DNA from: Gavia stellata
Lineage: Eukaryota > Chordata > Aves > Gaviiformes > Gaviidae
Length of the DNA: 64,000 nt
Direction: 5' to 3'
NCBI RefSeq assembly: GCF_030936135.1
Contig: NC_082618.1
Span: 7,785,034 to 7,849,033 of the forward strand
The position numbers and the translations under genes were made by a program. Of this stretch, positions 32,801 through 47,800 are shown piece after piece (position 1 is the first letter of the stretch; each line of letters opens with the position of its first letter). The notes beneath the pieces are model-generated. The model ran no database searches, was not told the DNA's origin, and was given only the letters and a program-made list of their open reading frames with translations.

Positions 32801-35800
32801 GCTGGTGCTTCTCTGAGCCTGTTTGAGAAATTAAACTAAAAGGCAATTCTTCGGATGAAAAAGTGCACATTTTTATTCTGGTTAAGCTTCCTGAACTGTT
32901 TCACAGGGGAGCCAGACAAGTAATAATGCCCTTAAGAATGGGCTGTCACTCCAGCAACTCAGGAGTTGCCTTCTACAGCCAACCCTGCTGCAGGGATGAC
33001 CCCTTCTGGGAATCGGACAGTGGGGACACAGCTGGGGTTGCAGCCACTTAAGCCATCTAATTTTATTTTGCTCATATTTGTGAGTCAATCTCCTCAAATG
33101 CCTGAAGAGGGATGGCGTGACCACCCTTTAAAGTGTTTTGGGCAAGCTATAACAGAATGGCTGTAACCAGTGGGACTTCCTTCTGGTGGCTACATCCATT
33201 GTTTGATAAGACTAGATCTGAGGAACGTCCCCTGTTGTAAACACACTGAAGTGTTCACAGAAGCATAAGTAACATCTGCTGCCCATATCTGCATGAAAAA
33301 TTGTTTACTAGAGTGCAATCATATAAACTGGAGGCAGCTTCTTGGACGCATAAAAGCAGCACAGGAGGCAGGCTAGCAGATTGGCCTCAGCCAAGTCTCT
33401 CATCATTTCTTGTCTGGGATTTCAAAGAATCCTGGCTCTGGGCTTTCAGAGAGTTCTACATCTCCTCCTGCTTCCTAGGATCATCACAGGCACCACAGAG
33501 AAATCGGCACAAACGCCTTCCAAGGTGCTCTTGCAAAAACTGCCCTGCTGTTAGGAGCTGAGCGCACAGGCCGTCTAGCCTGACTTATGTGGGGGATTGT
33601 ATCAGTCACTGCTTGCAGCAGACTTTGACCTCTGGAAGACAAATGAGAAAAAGCTCAATCCACAAATCCCAAGCACTTTTTATCTTGTTATACAACAGAA
33701 CAGTCACAAGGTCGCTAGTCACTTACCTTTCATTCTCATTCCATTTGGATACCAAGCAGGTATTATTTTGAAACAGGGATTTTTTTAAAATATGCGTTGG
33801 GTATGTCTGCATCTGGCGCGTGGAGACTTAAATACTTGTGTTTGAACTCAGGGTCTCCAACCTAACAACGCCTGGCATCGGCAGAACATTGACCCTAGAA
33901 GGGTTATTGTTTGAGCTAGTACTACGATTGCTGTTTCATTAGGTGACACAGGGCAATGGTGGTTGGCTACAAGATTAGGGGTTGAGAAGAGCCCTTGTCC
34001 AAAGGAAAATGAGAAAGACTGGGACCATTCACCTCTGAGGGAGTGAATCAAAAAGTCCACAGTGAAGGTGCTACAGAATGCATAGCCTAGAGATAGCAGT
34101 TTGAGAACTTTTGTTCACCTTATCTCAAAACATAGGAACACATGAAGGAAAAAAAAAGGTAAATTAGAAAGATAAGCAACCACTTTTTAAGGCTTTGCAT
34201 AAAATATATATGGAATTCACTGACATGCAACATTGTGAAGAGCAAGGTATTGTTAGTATTCTCAAAGGATGGGCATAATTCAGCCAGAAGTAAATATTTA
34301 ACATCTAAAATAGATGTTTTAGAAGAATTATTATCTATCATTCTTCAGGGCAGAAGTGAGCTTTTACCTCTGAGGATTTAAGAGGAGATTTCTTCTAGGT
34401 ATCCAGCACCTGGAGAGCTCAAATAGAAGTGGGGGGCAGAATTTACTCATCATAAAACCATCTATTCCGAAGAACTCATGAACTGAATATAAACAAGACA
34501 GCTGATGGCTCTAGCTAGACAGGGAGGAAAACGCAAGGCACCAGAGACCTTTAATGACTAGCAAGGTAAGCAATGGTCACTGTGCAGCAGATGCCTGTTA
34601 ATATCTAGATTCCACAGAGGGGTTCTTTCATGCTCAACTTAGTGGATCTAGGCTCCAATTTATAAAATTCAGGTATTTTAGTTACTAAGTGACAACACCG
34701 CAGAAGACAGTCAAAGGCTAATTCTCGCCTCATCTTTAGCCCTAATTCCTTATCTTGGAATCTGGTCCACAGTGCCGCTCTTGTTCTCCCACACAGTTTC
34801 TTTACATCACTGCTTACCTACTCATGAGGACTGCATTACAGGACAAAGGCTATTGTTTGCAGCAAAGGGTTTGTGGAACAGCTATTCTGGCACAGCTCCC
34901 CAGGTGGAGATACAGTTCATATAGGCAAAAGAACTCACGAAACCGTCTCCTTAAAAGGCAAACTACACCATCAGAATTAATCAGCTCTACATCTTCGCTT
35001 TTTGCATGCCATCGTTTCTCCAGGGTTAAGGCTGGGATTTTTACATTCCAACCTGCATAACTATTCTGGGCAAGACTAGTAGTTCCTTGACCAGGAAGAC
35101 TAGATGCACCAGGAAATAAAATAAAAAAAGAAAAGAAAGAAAAAAGAAGACCTTGCTTTGTTTTCTTAATGGCTTCTTTTTGTACATATTGAACAAGGAT
35201 AATGAACAAATGAGCCATGACCACTGACTCTGTTCCCAATGGGAACTGTGTTCAGAAGTCACCTCTGGGGTGGAGAATAGCAGCTGAATAGCAGTACACA
35301 GCAACCCTACCAAAAAAGTTTATTTACTACATGCATGGAACAAGAATATTATGTCCTAATGAAGCGATAGTGAAACACAAGTAAAATCTAAAGACAAGAA
35401 CATAAATAACTCATCTAGAATGGAACCCAAATTCTAGATAGAAGACCCCCACTCTACTGGAAAGTAGCCTAGGAATTCATACACCCAGTCCAATTAATAA
35501 TATTAATTCTTCATTAGAATCTTTACACTGCAATAGACCTCATGTCGGCCCCAGGAAAGGATATGAGTCAATCCTTGACTAACTGGCTCTGATTCACTAA
35601 GGAACCAACATATATAAAATCACTCAAGATAAAAAAATGCTAAGGTTTGCTTCACTGATAATTTATCTAATGGCTGCTAAGATTGGAGTAATAGGAGAGA
35701 GATGAGAGAGAACAGCACTACATCGCTATGGAAACTAGAATTTTGAAAACAAATACCTTTGCAGAACTGAGGTTGCAGATCTAAAATAATCCATACTGTT

Positions 35801-38800
35801 TTCGATGTTACCTCCCTTTGCCACGAGATCCATCCAGGCTGACCAGCCAGGCATAGGCAAAAAGCTTGCATGCGGTGATATCCCATGGTCCAGTGCAGGT
35901 ATGGGTTCTGAATAGAAACCTCAGCGTCTGGTCTCTTACCCGTACAGTTTTGGGGGCCGTCCTGCCACACAGCCAGCCTGGCCAGGCCAACACAAAACGA
36001 ATCCATAACCACTTGAGGGGGGTAGCATTACCTTTATTCCACTGTATTGATAAACCCAAGTATTTGCAGAGTCCTTTTTTTTTTTTTTTCCTTTATTTTA
36101 AGTGAACTAAGACAGCACAACACACACAGCTTTGTGATGTTCTGATTCCCTTACTCACACTAGGAAACTCTTTACCCTGCAAATGTCTCCACTGCAGTTA
36201 CCATTCAGGCTATCCAGTTCTTTGCTCCCTGTTAGTCCTGTTTCGGAAAGGCGGTTGATAACTTCCCCACTTGTGCCTGGGCAAAGGGTTTCTCATTTTA
36301 CACACACACACGTACCTCCACACCCCTCCTACCTACCTAGTACCATCTCACTGATTGCTGCTGTAAACAAGCCTAGGCTCTAGAAATGCTGACTCACAGT
36401 GCTAGGACTATGGAAAATATTTGGAGTTGCTAAAGAAGTGAAGCCCGGCAGGTTTCCTGCCCTTCCTCCTTATCTGTGAGCCCCTTGCCATGACAGGCTG
36501 TAATGAAGGACCTTGCTTCCTGAGAGGAGGCAAAGAGTAGGTACTCGCTTCCTAAAGATAGCCCAGATTCCTTTGAATACCCAGTTGCTAGCTCGTAATC
36601 GCAGGCAGGGGAAGAAAACCTCCAGTGCTTACAACCACAGGGCTACTGATTTTGAGATTAATGGCTCCTGGGTAGGCTCTCTTGCCTCATGCAGCATTGC
36701 TCACTTCAGTGCGCTCCCTGGGACATAGTCAAATTCCTTTAAAATGCCTCAGTATGTGTTATGGCAGGCTATTCTTTACCTATAGACTTTACTGAACCAG
36801 ATTTAGCTCCAATTCCTGCCTTCACCATAGCTGAGTCAGTGCAGACAGGCAAATCACTATTTGCTTTGGGAGGGTTTGCCACCAATCGAGACTCGCGCAA
36901 GCAGCACTGGGTGCAAATTATGGTTCACTGTGGCATGCTGGCACAGGCAAGGAGAGGGACCTGTGCTCACGCTGAACTGCAGGGACGGCGGAGAGCGGTG
37001 TCGGGACATCTGCGCTATCTAGATGGGAGCCAGTCTGGGTGCATTCTGCCTGTGTTAGCACGCTGCTGCGCCCAAACTAATCGGCTCTGGATTTTATCCA
37101 AATGACAAGCTGACTGCCCACCATATCAACAGCCTGTTTTCCCCACTGGGAAATGACCTCCTGTTGCAAGAGACAGAGCATTTAGGGAAAAACCAAAGTT
37201 TTATACCCACACGATTCACGTGGCAAGTAAGTCCAGAAAGCCTAAGAAGCACGGAGCCTTTACGACTGGCTGGGATGGGCAGGTTGCTGAGCTGCCTCCT
37301 CCTCCTCCCATTACCTAAGCAGCTCATTTGCAAAGAAGCAGAGGCTGATGAGCTACATTTGCAAGCTGGGCAGGGCAGACCAGAGAGCAACTCTCACTGA
37401 ATGGAAGGAGCAGGTTGTGGCGAGAGCTGTATTGCAGTGCTCAGAAATGACTGTGCTAAATGCTCATGGGAGCGGTATTGAGTTGATTTTACCTCTAGCC
37501 TATTCTAACTATTCTGCAATCAACGCGGCCTGTAGCTTCAAAATGCACTAGAAGCACACAACTAGGGATGCAGAGCTTCCTTTTTTATTGGCAGCTGACT
37601 TACAGCTCAGCTTAGCTGTGCATCGAATGAAATCCTTAGCGAGCTGATCTTCCCCATAATTCTCTCCATACTTGTCAATTTAGAGATGCATTTGGCTGAA
37701 GTCTCCCTCTTTCAAGGCAACGGGAGCCATTTTGCATAGGTGGAGACTGGGGCTGGTCCTACAAGGCTCTCACACTAGTTTAAGAGAACAGCAACTATAG
37801 TGCTTTTGCCCTATTTATAGTGCTTAAAGCAAACCTGAGGTCCTATCAGTCCTTCATCGCAGGTAACTGCTGTGACAATGAAGATTGCTCCGTGTGAAGA
37901 TGCCCTATATGAGGAATAGATCTGATCATAAATGCAGAACAGCTGCTTAAGCAGAATGCAAGGAAAAGCAGCAATGATGTTGCTGGGCAGAGAAAAGCAT
38001 TGCAAGAGCTTACAGATAGCCTCCTTTCTCCAAAGGCACATGCGCACTGCTATCATTCAGTCACATTTCTCTCAAGCTTCCTGGTAGCAGCATCAGCAAG
38101 TGTGTTCCGTCGCATCTGACTGGCTACCGGACTCTGTCCTCATCTGACAGTAATGGCCTGGCCTCAATTTTTCACAGTTTTGTCACCTCCTTCCTCTCTT
38201 TCAGCACCATAAAATCACTAGGCATGAAACCTGCAGCACAAAGGAAATTCTCGCTAGCACAGCCTGCTGCAGTACGCTTCCCTCAGCAACACAGACGACT
38301 GCAGGCATGGCAAACCTCTCATAACCTACATTAGATTCCTGTAACATTTCAAATCAGGCACTTAACTTCCACACTTGGCTGAAACTTATCTCTATGGCCA
38401 GACTTAGTATACACAACGGAGACTAAAACTCCGAGGATCATAGCGAGCAGCTTTGCTCCTTTGGTAAAATGTAATGCTTTACAATAGACAGTTCAACCCC
38501 ATAAAAACGCCTTTTTTTTCCCCCAAGAACAAATATTGAAATCCCCCCTAGAACTAAGGGCCATCCCGATTTCTCCACATGGAAATCACACTGGTTGAAC
38601 GGCTACAGCAAAACACATTTGACATTGCCATGGCCATAGCCTCCGATCTGCCCCTGGCCAGAGGTGATGTCATGAGTTATGTTCATTGCCTGGAAATAAG
38701 GAGCAAGAAACACGCTGCTGTTGGCTGGCAGGCCAGTCCAGTGACACATCCTGACACAGGCCACGAGGAGACAGAAATGGGCAGACTGATGCCTCTTAAA

Positions 38801-41800
38801 CATGATGGGAATAAAACCCCAGGGAGAAGTCATCTGTGCAAAGTATCTTGGTCACTGGCAGAGGGTCTGCCCAAGCCTTTGATGCTTTTGTCCATCTCTC
38901 TTGCTGCATCTCCTTAGTCCTTTTCCACCCCTTATCACATCTCTTTCCTCAAGGCTGCTTAGCTAACTAAACTGCTGCTGTTACCCCTTTGTTTACCCAG
39001 TTCTACCTGCACCGAGCAGCAGCAAGAGTGCTCTCCCACTGATGTCACCACTACCTTTAAGAAAAAAGCTGACCTGCAAGCTATTTTTAGCCACATTGTA
39101 AAGTTGTGGAGCTATTTTGGTCACATCTCTGTACTGTAAGCTGCAGGACGCTGACAGGCTCTGTGTTTGCCTAGGGCAACAGGGGCTTTAGCTGTGAACG
39201 AGAATGGCTTGTGACTTTGCACTATGGCTTCTGTGCCCTTCCTATGCCATAGGACTCTACACCAAGATTTGATTTCTCATCTTTTTAGAAAAGATCAAGA
39301 CACCTTCCTGAATTCTGCTGGGATACCAGACGCTGTGAAGGGCCTCTGCATTGTCATCCTCCAGCCTTCATTGTTTCTAGGTCTGCAGAAGGTGCTATTT
39401 GTTCTATGGGCTCCCTCACTCCCATTTGCCTCACTTGCTAGGAGGATACAGGTGCAATTATGAATCCACAAAGACACTGGACTAGATTTTAATCAATCTT
39501 CCTTTGCATCAGACCTTTGCAAAAAGATCAATAAACATTAGGCTAGCGCCTGCTGAGAAGTCGGGTGCACATAACTCCACGGAGGTAGAAGGAAGAGCAG
39601 AGGGGAACCATTTGCATAGCAACAGGTTGTTCTGAATCCAGACTAACACCTGGGAGCTCTGGGGTACATCCAGGGCATTGGGCAGAAGGTGCCTGGTCTA
39701 GACAGTTGTTTTCTCTAGAGTGCCCAAGGGTTGGTTGCCAAGTTTGCTGGGGCTATGTAGCAGGTGCAAAGCACAGGCGGAGTAGAAACCAAAGCAACTG
39801 GATTTAATAGAATTAAACCCATAGGTACAAAAGGAAGCTTGAAGGAGAGGAAATATGAGGTAAATACTGAAAATGGTGTGTTTAGGACAGGGACAGATGA
39901 GTCAGATCTATAAAGCAAGAACAAGGGAGTAACTGTACATGAAAGTTTTTGAACAGCTGTCAGCCATCCCTCCCCAGAAAACTCTTCTTAAGACTGGAAA
40001 CTCCTCTTAGGACTATTGCTGTCTTCAGCTACACTGCCTGTTTTCCCAAGACACTTCAGGTAGGTGCATAACTGTTAATACCCTTATCCCATTTGGGGCA
40101 AGCCTTTCACACCGCAAGAGGAAACCAGAATTTCATCAAGTCAGATTTCAAAGTCCATCTCACGTATTTTTCCCCACAACTTTCTTGTAGAGGTTCTTCC
40201 TTAAGAGTTCTCAAACTAAAACCTACATCCTGCTCCTAAGGTGAGCCACTCCTTACTCTACTGACGCAACTTGCGCCTGTTTTCATGAGTCAGCACAACC
40301 CACATCTCTCCTCCACAGCAGGATCAGTGCCTGTGAACAGGATGGACTGTCCCAGGCAAACACTGGCAACCTGTTGCAAACAAAGATTTGATTTACACAG
40401 CATCACTGTATTTCACTGGGTATTTCAGCAGAAGAAGCTGCTTTAACTCATTTGGTCCCATCTGTCCATGTCATATACATTACAATCTTCATGCCAGTGA
40501 AATCAGCTGACCATTAACTAATATTTTATGTAAATTAGATGTTAATATGTAATATTAAATATGTGAATTTCAATTGGTTTACTAACAATTTCACTTTTTA
40601 GTCAATAGGTGGAAATGGCATGGACAGAATAATACCGTTTAATATGATGTTATTTTCCAGGACAGAACGGAACTGCCACAGTTCAGATCAGACAGAGAGA
40701 CGTGTCCAGCAGCAAGGTGTCAAGACCTGTTGGGTCAAAATGCTTAATGAAGTGTTTTGTGGTTTGGCTTCCCCCAGAGCTATGCACAAGACTAGCAGTA
40801 AGCGTTACATAGTGAAAACGTTTTGGTGAGTTGAAGTAACATAGCAACATGTTGCATTCTTTCCCTGCTGAGTTTCAGCAGCCTTGCTTTGGGACACTGC
40901 ATATGCAGGATAACAAACACAGCATGACAAGAGTGTCTGACAGAATGCACAGAACAGATAACCTGTCAGCTCCTGCATGGTGGACGCATGCTCCTGCTAG
41001 CAGAGCTTTGCCAGTGTAGGGAGTTACTAGTTTACCTTTCCTCACCTGTCTAGATCCTTATATTTCATCCATTTTCACACAATTTATCTTACTGTGAGAG
41101 CATCACTGGAATCATCACTTGTCTCCACCAATTATTTAATGAAGACATCCTATCTCCGTCTCCACAATGCAGGTATTTTACTAGTAAATATAAAGAAAAC
41201 GCATTTTTAAATATTCCTATTTTCTGGTATGGCAACACCAGGCATACAGTAACAAATCACAGGCAGCTCACCCCATAGACGTAGTCGGAGGTTGTCCACC
41301 AATTGTGTGGATCCAGACAAGTGCAAATAATCGCTTTAGCTGATGACTGCAATTGTTCCAAGTCTCCTCTAGGGAGTGCAGTCGTAAAGGAAGAAATGAA
41401 AACTGCAGCACACATGCCAGCTGGTAATCGGTGACTCAGGATATTCAGGCAGCCACAAATGGTGCCTGTCCATTTCCAGCTGAACACAGGGAGCAGCAAT
41501 GAGGTTTGAGACTGATGTAAGAGCAGGATTCTACTAGAACCTGAGGTGTGCTTTAGTATGTGAAGGAAAAGTCTGCCAAGATACTAAAAATCAAGATCTA
41601 AATCAAGCAATAGGACTTCAAATACCAGATCAAACATTTAACCCAACACACCCACAGCTGAATGCAGCGTGGACAGCACTGCTATGGGGCTTCCATCTCT
41701 TGCCCGCTAGTATATCATGCTGCATATCCATCAGATCATCCAGGGAAGGCATGCTCAGTCTCAAAACATCATTTAGGCCTTGGCCTCTGTGCAAAGAACA

Positions 41801-44800
41801 GCAAAGAGACATTGATTTCTAGAACTAGCTGTATTTTGTGTGTATGTGCACATCTCTGTACTAGAAACTGGGTGGAGCCATCAACTTATTTCACCCTGGA
41901 TTCATGGAACAGCTAAGCAGATAGTACCTGGCTGATGTTCGTGGTAAGGAATCATAGACGAGAAGGCGTATGGTTACCTATTTCCTCCTTACAAATCATG
42001 TGCATGCCTCGACTCTATGACCTTCTATGTCTTCATTAAAGAAGCACCAGAACATAAAATGAATCTGCTCAGAATAGGATCTTTGCCCCCCCAAAATAAA
42101 AACCGTGTTCCCAGTCTCAAGAAAAAAAATAATTAAGGAATGCAGAAATCATACTACCATCCACCAGAGGCAAAGGGCAAGAGAACAAACTTGCCAGGTA
42201 AGAGTCTGAATAGGAAGAGCAGGTCTGCAGCAGGGACGTAACCACATTCAGACAGGCGCCAGGGTCCATCCCATACCACAGCAGAGGATACAGTGATTTC
42301 TGCAAAGTTACTGACTGCTTTGTGACAAAGCAGGTCTATTGCATTTCCTAAGGATGGTCCCTTAGTGTCGCCAGGACAACACACCTTTAGAAGCAGGGTG
42401 TCTTTCTGTCCTGCCGTACCAGATGCTCCTTGCTTTTCTAAGTAAGTGCTACATAAGAAGCTGCTGTCACAATAATTAGGGATTGCATAGTGATGCACTG
42501 AAGCAGAGATCTTTTGCAAGATTCTTGCTCTCTCACAGGGTGCCAGGCTCTGGGTTCCTCATTGGACCCAGTGAGCAGCAGCAGCTTTGAGGACAGCGGG
42601 TTTTGGAAGCCAAGAGGCAGCAACCGTTGCTGCTTATGGATAAAGCTGCCAGGCTGGCACAGACAACTTTGCCACATACAGAAATCATCTATTGCTAAAG
42701 AGGAACAGACATTCACATATCCTAAGGAGAGCAACTGGACCAGTGGCCAGGAATTCCACCTTCAGCCAGGCGTTCAAGTGGCAGCCGATACCTATGGGAC
42801 AAGGTCAGCCTTGTGCTTTTAGAGACTAAAAGTTGCCTCTGTAGCAGGTGACAGGATGATAGCTTCTGCTGTGTCTGTTACTACATGTGGGTTCTGCAAT
42901 TAAAATGCCAGCAGCTGGCTCAGTTTAGACTTCGCAGCATTGCTAGTATCTGTTAGTGTGTAACAGCCCATGGGAAGGAGGTAGAGGCACTGAGCACAAG
43001 CTTCATGTTTATTCAGCAAGCACCAGCTGAAGAGAACCATCTGATTTCTAAACTCCTCTTGCCTCCCACTTTTTGTCTTATCATCACACACACACACACG
43101 TAAGGCACCACAAGCTAATTCACTCATCCGCTCCCTTTATTATAGCCCCTCTTGCTGTTCTCTCACCTGTCTCCTTCAAACAGCATACCAGAAGCCCTAT
43201 GTACTGATACAGGGAAAAAAATAAAAAAAAAGAGAAAAAGCCTCCAGAAGCTGTGATAAATAAAAAGGAACCACCAGCTCTTTCTTGCCCTTGCAAATAA
43301 CAGAGCATCTCCTCCCTGACCTGTGCCATCCACTCTTAAGTTTTCCCACCAGCACTGATTTCTATTGCTGTCTTGAACAGTTACAGGTGCTTTTTAACAG
43401 AAACATGGGAAAGGCAGGCTTAGCATTAAGAGATCCTCAGAAATCTGTAAGAATACTTCTGGTGAGGGCACATCTGATTTCTAGGGGCAATGTTATGATT
43501 ATCCCAGTCTCAGAACTTCATTCTCCACCTATTTAGGATTCCCACACTGGATTACAACCTGCTTTCACATATGAGATGTTGAAGCTTTCAATGAGGTCAC
43601 ACCAGACTCTGACAAGCACTGATGGGTGAGTCATGCTGCAGTAGCCAGAGATACTAGCAACAGATTTGTTAATCTGTATGCAGTCTAACTCTTTTTCTGG
43701 TCTAGAATCTTATTCAAGAGTGGAACATAATGTCTCAGAGATAGGTGACTGCAGAATTGCTGAAGAGCAAGGCCACATTTTTACATCTGTTTCACAGATT
43801 ATAATAAGAATCAGTTCCTAGGAGTATGTTTACAACAATGCAAAATGTGTTGTTTTACCTATAAAAATGGAAGATCAAGATCCAGATGGCGTCAACAGCG
43901 GAGCTGTTCATTGCAGATCACTGGAAAAGCCACCATGCTGATAAGCAATCTAAGGGTTCTCAGAAGAGTTCCACCAATTCTTGCTCCAGCAGTTTAAATC
44001 ATCGTTCCAGCAAGCTGCTCTTACAGAGGCTACATCCCTGTACCAGGGTCAGCAGGTGTAAATACACGTCTGTACACCAGCCAATCTAGCACAAAGGCCA
44101 GTGCAGTAATGGGATTGTTCGGCTTGGGTTTGAGCTAAGACATCTAACCATAACCCACCAGGGTCAGGCACAGAATAAACTCTCTTCCGCTGGCTCTGCT
44201 ACAGGACGGGAAACCTCTGGAAAAGGACTAGACCAGGCAACAGCAACATCCTGAACCGCCACAGCAAAATTCAGTGGAGCTTGCCCATCAAAGCTTTGGA
44301 AGTGTGGCAAGAGGGACACAGAAAACCATGGAACAAGTGAGATACGGGGACCAAGTGCATGACAGCGAAAAAAGTTTCTTCATTTTGGCTAAACTACTGG
44401 ACAGCCAGAAGAAGACTCAATCAGAAAGGGAAGAGACAAAGTAAATCTAAAAGAAATTCTGTAGAGGCAGAACAAAGAAACAAGGTGCTGTTGTAGTCTC
44501 ATTGCTACGAAGCAAAATTAAGCTTCCCAAGTCAAGCAGAGAAAATAATTGTTTTAAAGACTTCTATTCAGAAGACAGCGTGAGCCAGTGGTATAACCAA
44601 CAAAAGGTGTCTTCTCACAGAGAAAGAAAACCACCTGGAGATTGCATAACTATAATGAGTTTCCTCCCAGTTTCACATTATTAGTCACCTTTCACCCTTC
44701 TCTGCCAAAGGCCTCTTCTTATACATCCATCCAAGGACCAGAGCCAAGACACAAGCCTTTCCTGTGCTGCTTCTTTTCATCAGTCACTCTTCAAGGTCAA

Positions 44801-47800
44801 GGCCTTCACAATACTGATCCTTGCTGCCCATTCCAGACATTTTGAACCAACTCCAGAGTAAAACCCTCTGCAGCCCTGCTGTTGGGAAAAGATCTGAGAT
44901 ACCTGAACAGACCCTCCTTATATTCAGTTGTCACAGCCTGGAAAAACAGTTTTTGGACCAACGCATTTTGGTTTTGCTATTGAAAGGGAGTCAAGAACAT
45001 TGTTAGCTACAACTGTGTTTAAGAGACACCCCAACACCCCACTTGTCTTTAAGCATCTAATCTGATATATCAAAGTGCAGTGCATCTTGTTGTGCTGTAT
45101 CAGTCACAATACGTTGTACTGATATTTTCCGGAAGTACTTCCTAGCATCAGTTCATTTGGCATGTATGTTACAAGCTACGTATAAAAAAAAAAGCACCTG
45201 AAAAACAACAGCTTAAGCAGCTTACTGTTATTCCCTTGCAGAGAAGGGTAAAAAGAGTTCCTGGGTGTCCCTGGGCAACTTATATTACAAAAAACCCTGG
45301 AAGTAATCAGAGGAAATGTACATCTGCTAAAGAGACTTTTTTCAAGTTCTGAAAATATTTCAGAGCAAAACCATTGCAAAGATCCATCGAGGAGCCCTCT
45401 CCAGCAGAAGACATGCCTAGAGTCCCTTGGAAACCTGTTTGACTCAGGTGGAAATGACCTACTGGCATTTATTTGTAATTGCCCAGCATGGCAGTTGCTG
45501 AGGAAGGAAAAGCGGTTGAGTCACACTGCAAGCCACTTTTCCACTTTTGTCTGGTTGCCTAGAGGGTAGAGTGGGACAGTCAGAAGGCTGAGATTCTGTT
45601 TATGCCTCTGACACCGATTTCCCATACGACCTTGGTAAGCACTACTTCTTGTGCTACTGTTTCCCCATTTCTTAATAAATAAAACCACTCCCTTGACTCA
45701 TGGGACAATCATAAGTGCACAGCAAGGAACACATTTTTTTATCTAATAAAAGGTAAGAGAGAAGACTGAAGTATTATTGTTGTTTTCATATAATACAAAA
45801 GTGCTTATGTAATAACATCAGTATTGCTTCATTTTTGTCATTACGACATAAACTGTCAGAGGGATACCGTCTGACATGGTATCTTCATCCCAGCGAATGT
45901 ACTGAAGTGTTTACCTCATTGATACAAAACCAGATTACAACGATCTGGAAGGCTCTACCTCGATTATTTTGACCAGCCTTTCTCTAGAACATGTTTTTCC
46001 TGTATAACCTTGTAACCCATAATAATGGCCCAAACTACACTGCAGGAATGACAGCAGGTTTCACGAGCTAGTAAAAGCAAAACAATTCCTCACTTGTGCA
46101 TTTCACAACTAGTCACACACCAAAACACACGAGTGCTTATCTTTTTTGCGAACAGAGAACAAGCTGAAAGTTAGGTTCTACATCAGGACATGATACATAC
46201 AAAGAACACATTCTAAAAATCTCAATGCCATGAAAGAATTAAAAAAAATTTGTAATTTGGCTATATTACATTCTGCTTGTATGACGACAAATTTCCTAAA
46301 AGAAAAGCATTGACAACTGCAGTTCATAACTGCTATCATAATTAAGAACCAAATTTCATCGGTTCAAGATCTACGATTTATTCTAAGATTTACAATTGTT
46401 CGCATAAAAAAAGGTCAGATTAAAGCAGCATGCAGACTGAAGGCTAAGGAAGGTATGACCGTGATTACAGCAGCTGAAAGCCTGCCCTAATCACACTCTT
46501 ATCTTTCTTATCTACTGAAAGTATTTATAAAGCAATGATTACTGTACTAGGCCCCATCACTCCTCCGAGTTAGTTCTGAACCAGCACCTTCGTGTTGCTG
46601 TAAGAAGTTTATACTGCTAGAGCTGTTGTCATTCTGCTGAGACAGAAAAGCCAAGCTTCTCATCACTTAAAGTCATGAAAAAAACCCCAACAACTATGAC
46701 ACTTCTAAAGAAGTAGGGGTGTTAACCCCAATGTCCTGGCCAAATTCCCAACTTGAGTAATTACAGTGTGCCTTGAATAAATTCTTGCCAGTTTCCGTTG
46801 GACATAGTATTGTTCTCTACTTCCTCTCCTACAATATTACGGAGTGCTGATGACCTCTTAAAAGGTCCTGTCTACACTGGAATGTCATACGGGTCTACCC
46901 CAGGACCAGCTCTGCTGCAGAACGTTGGGAACAACATGTTGAAACCAGTTCTGCCTGTCAGCTGAACCGCTAGGCAATTTGTAATTTTTATTTATTGATG
47001 TTCTGGCACCTCCTTCAGATGGAATTAACTTTGGGTATAGCTTTCTGATAGATAGACTGTTGCAAATCCCAGTGCAGACATTCATAAACCTGTTTAGTTC
47101 TCCTTTAAATGAACTAAATTTGCATCACGAAATTAGCAAACTAATTTAACTTTCTAGATGCCTACTACGATCATCTGACAAGGCAGCAAGAGTATGCCTA
47201 ATAGCACAGGCCTAGAAAAGCATGCTAGATGTGTCTAGTTTAGCTGGTGACAATACACATAATCGTTTTTATACCACCTGTTCCTTTATAACTGACTCTT
47301 TCTAAACTGATCGTCCAAGGGTGATACTGTTTATTTTTGAAGCAGTCACTGAATACGTATCAAATGCAGGTCTAGTATTTTAAGCAATATAGTTGATAGT
47401 TAATGGTAAAGCATTATTCACATTTTTCTGCAGTCACCATTAGAGACTAGGATTTTTACCTAGAGCTATCATTATCTTTTTGTATGTGTAACACAAAGAG
47501 CCGAGGCCCAGACTCTCTGCTGGTGTTTGCTGCGTTAGCTCCATGGACCTCACTAACTGAAGCTTTTACTCTCATAATTCATGAACTTTAAAGGCAATTT
47601 AACCGCAGGAAGAAGTACAAGATCAAGATTCAGAAGAACCCGATTCTCAATTCCACCCCATGGGCAGATCACTCCCTCTTACTGCTCCATTTAGTGCTCC
47701 CATCTGCAAAAGCAAATGATAGCCACTAATTTGACAAAACAAGTACAAGAACACATTTGTATTGATAGGCCATGCTGAGCAGATTTGTGTTAAATGCCGT

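Noticed and set aside
41935-42035. Possible reversed CR1 or other repeat around gaatcatagac
   Set aside because: Only a few bases resemble the CR1 terminus and the flanking sequence does not continue the match.
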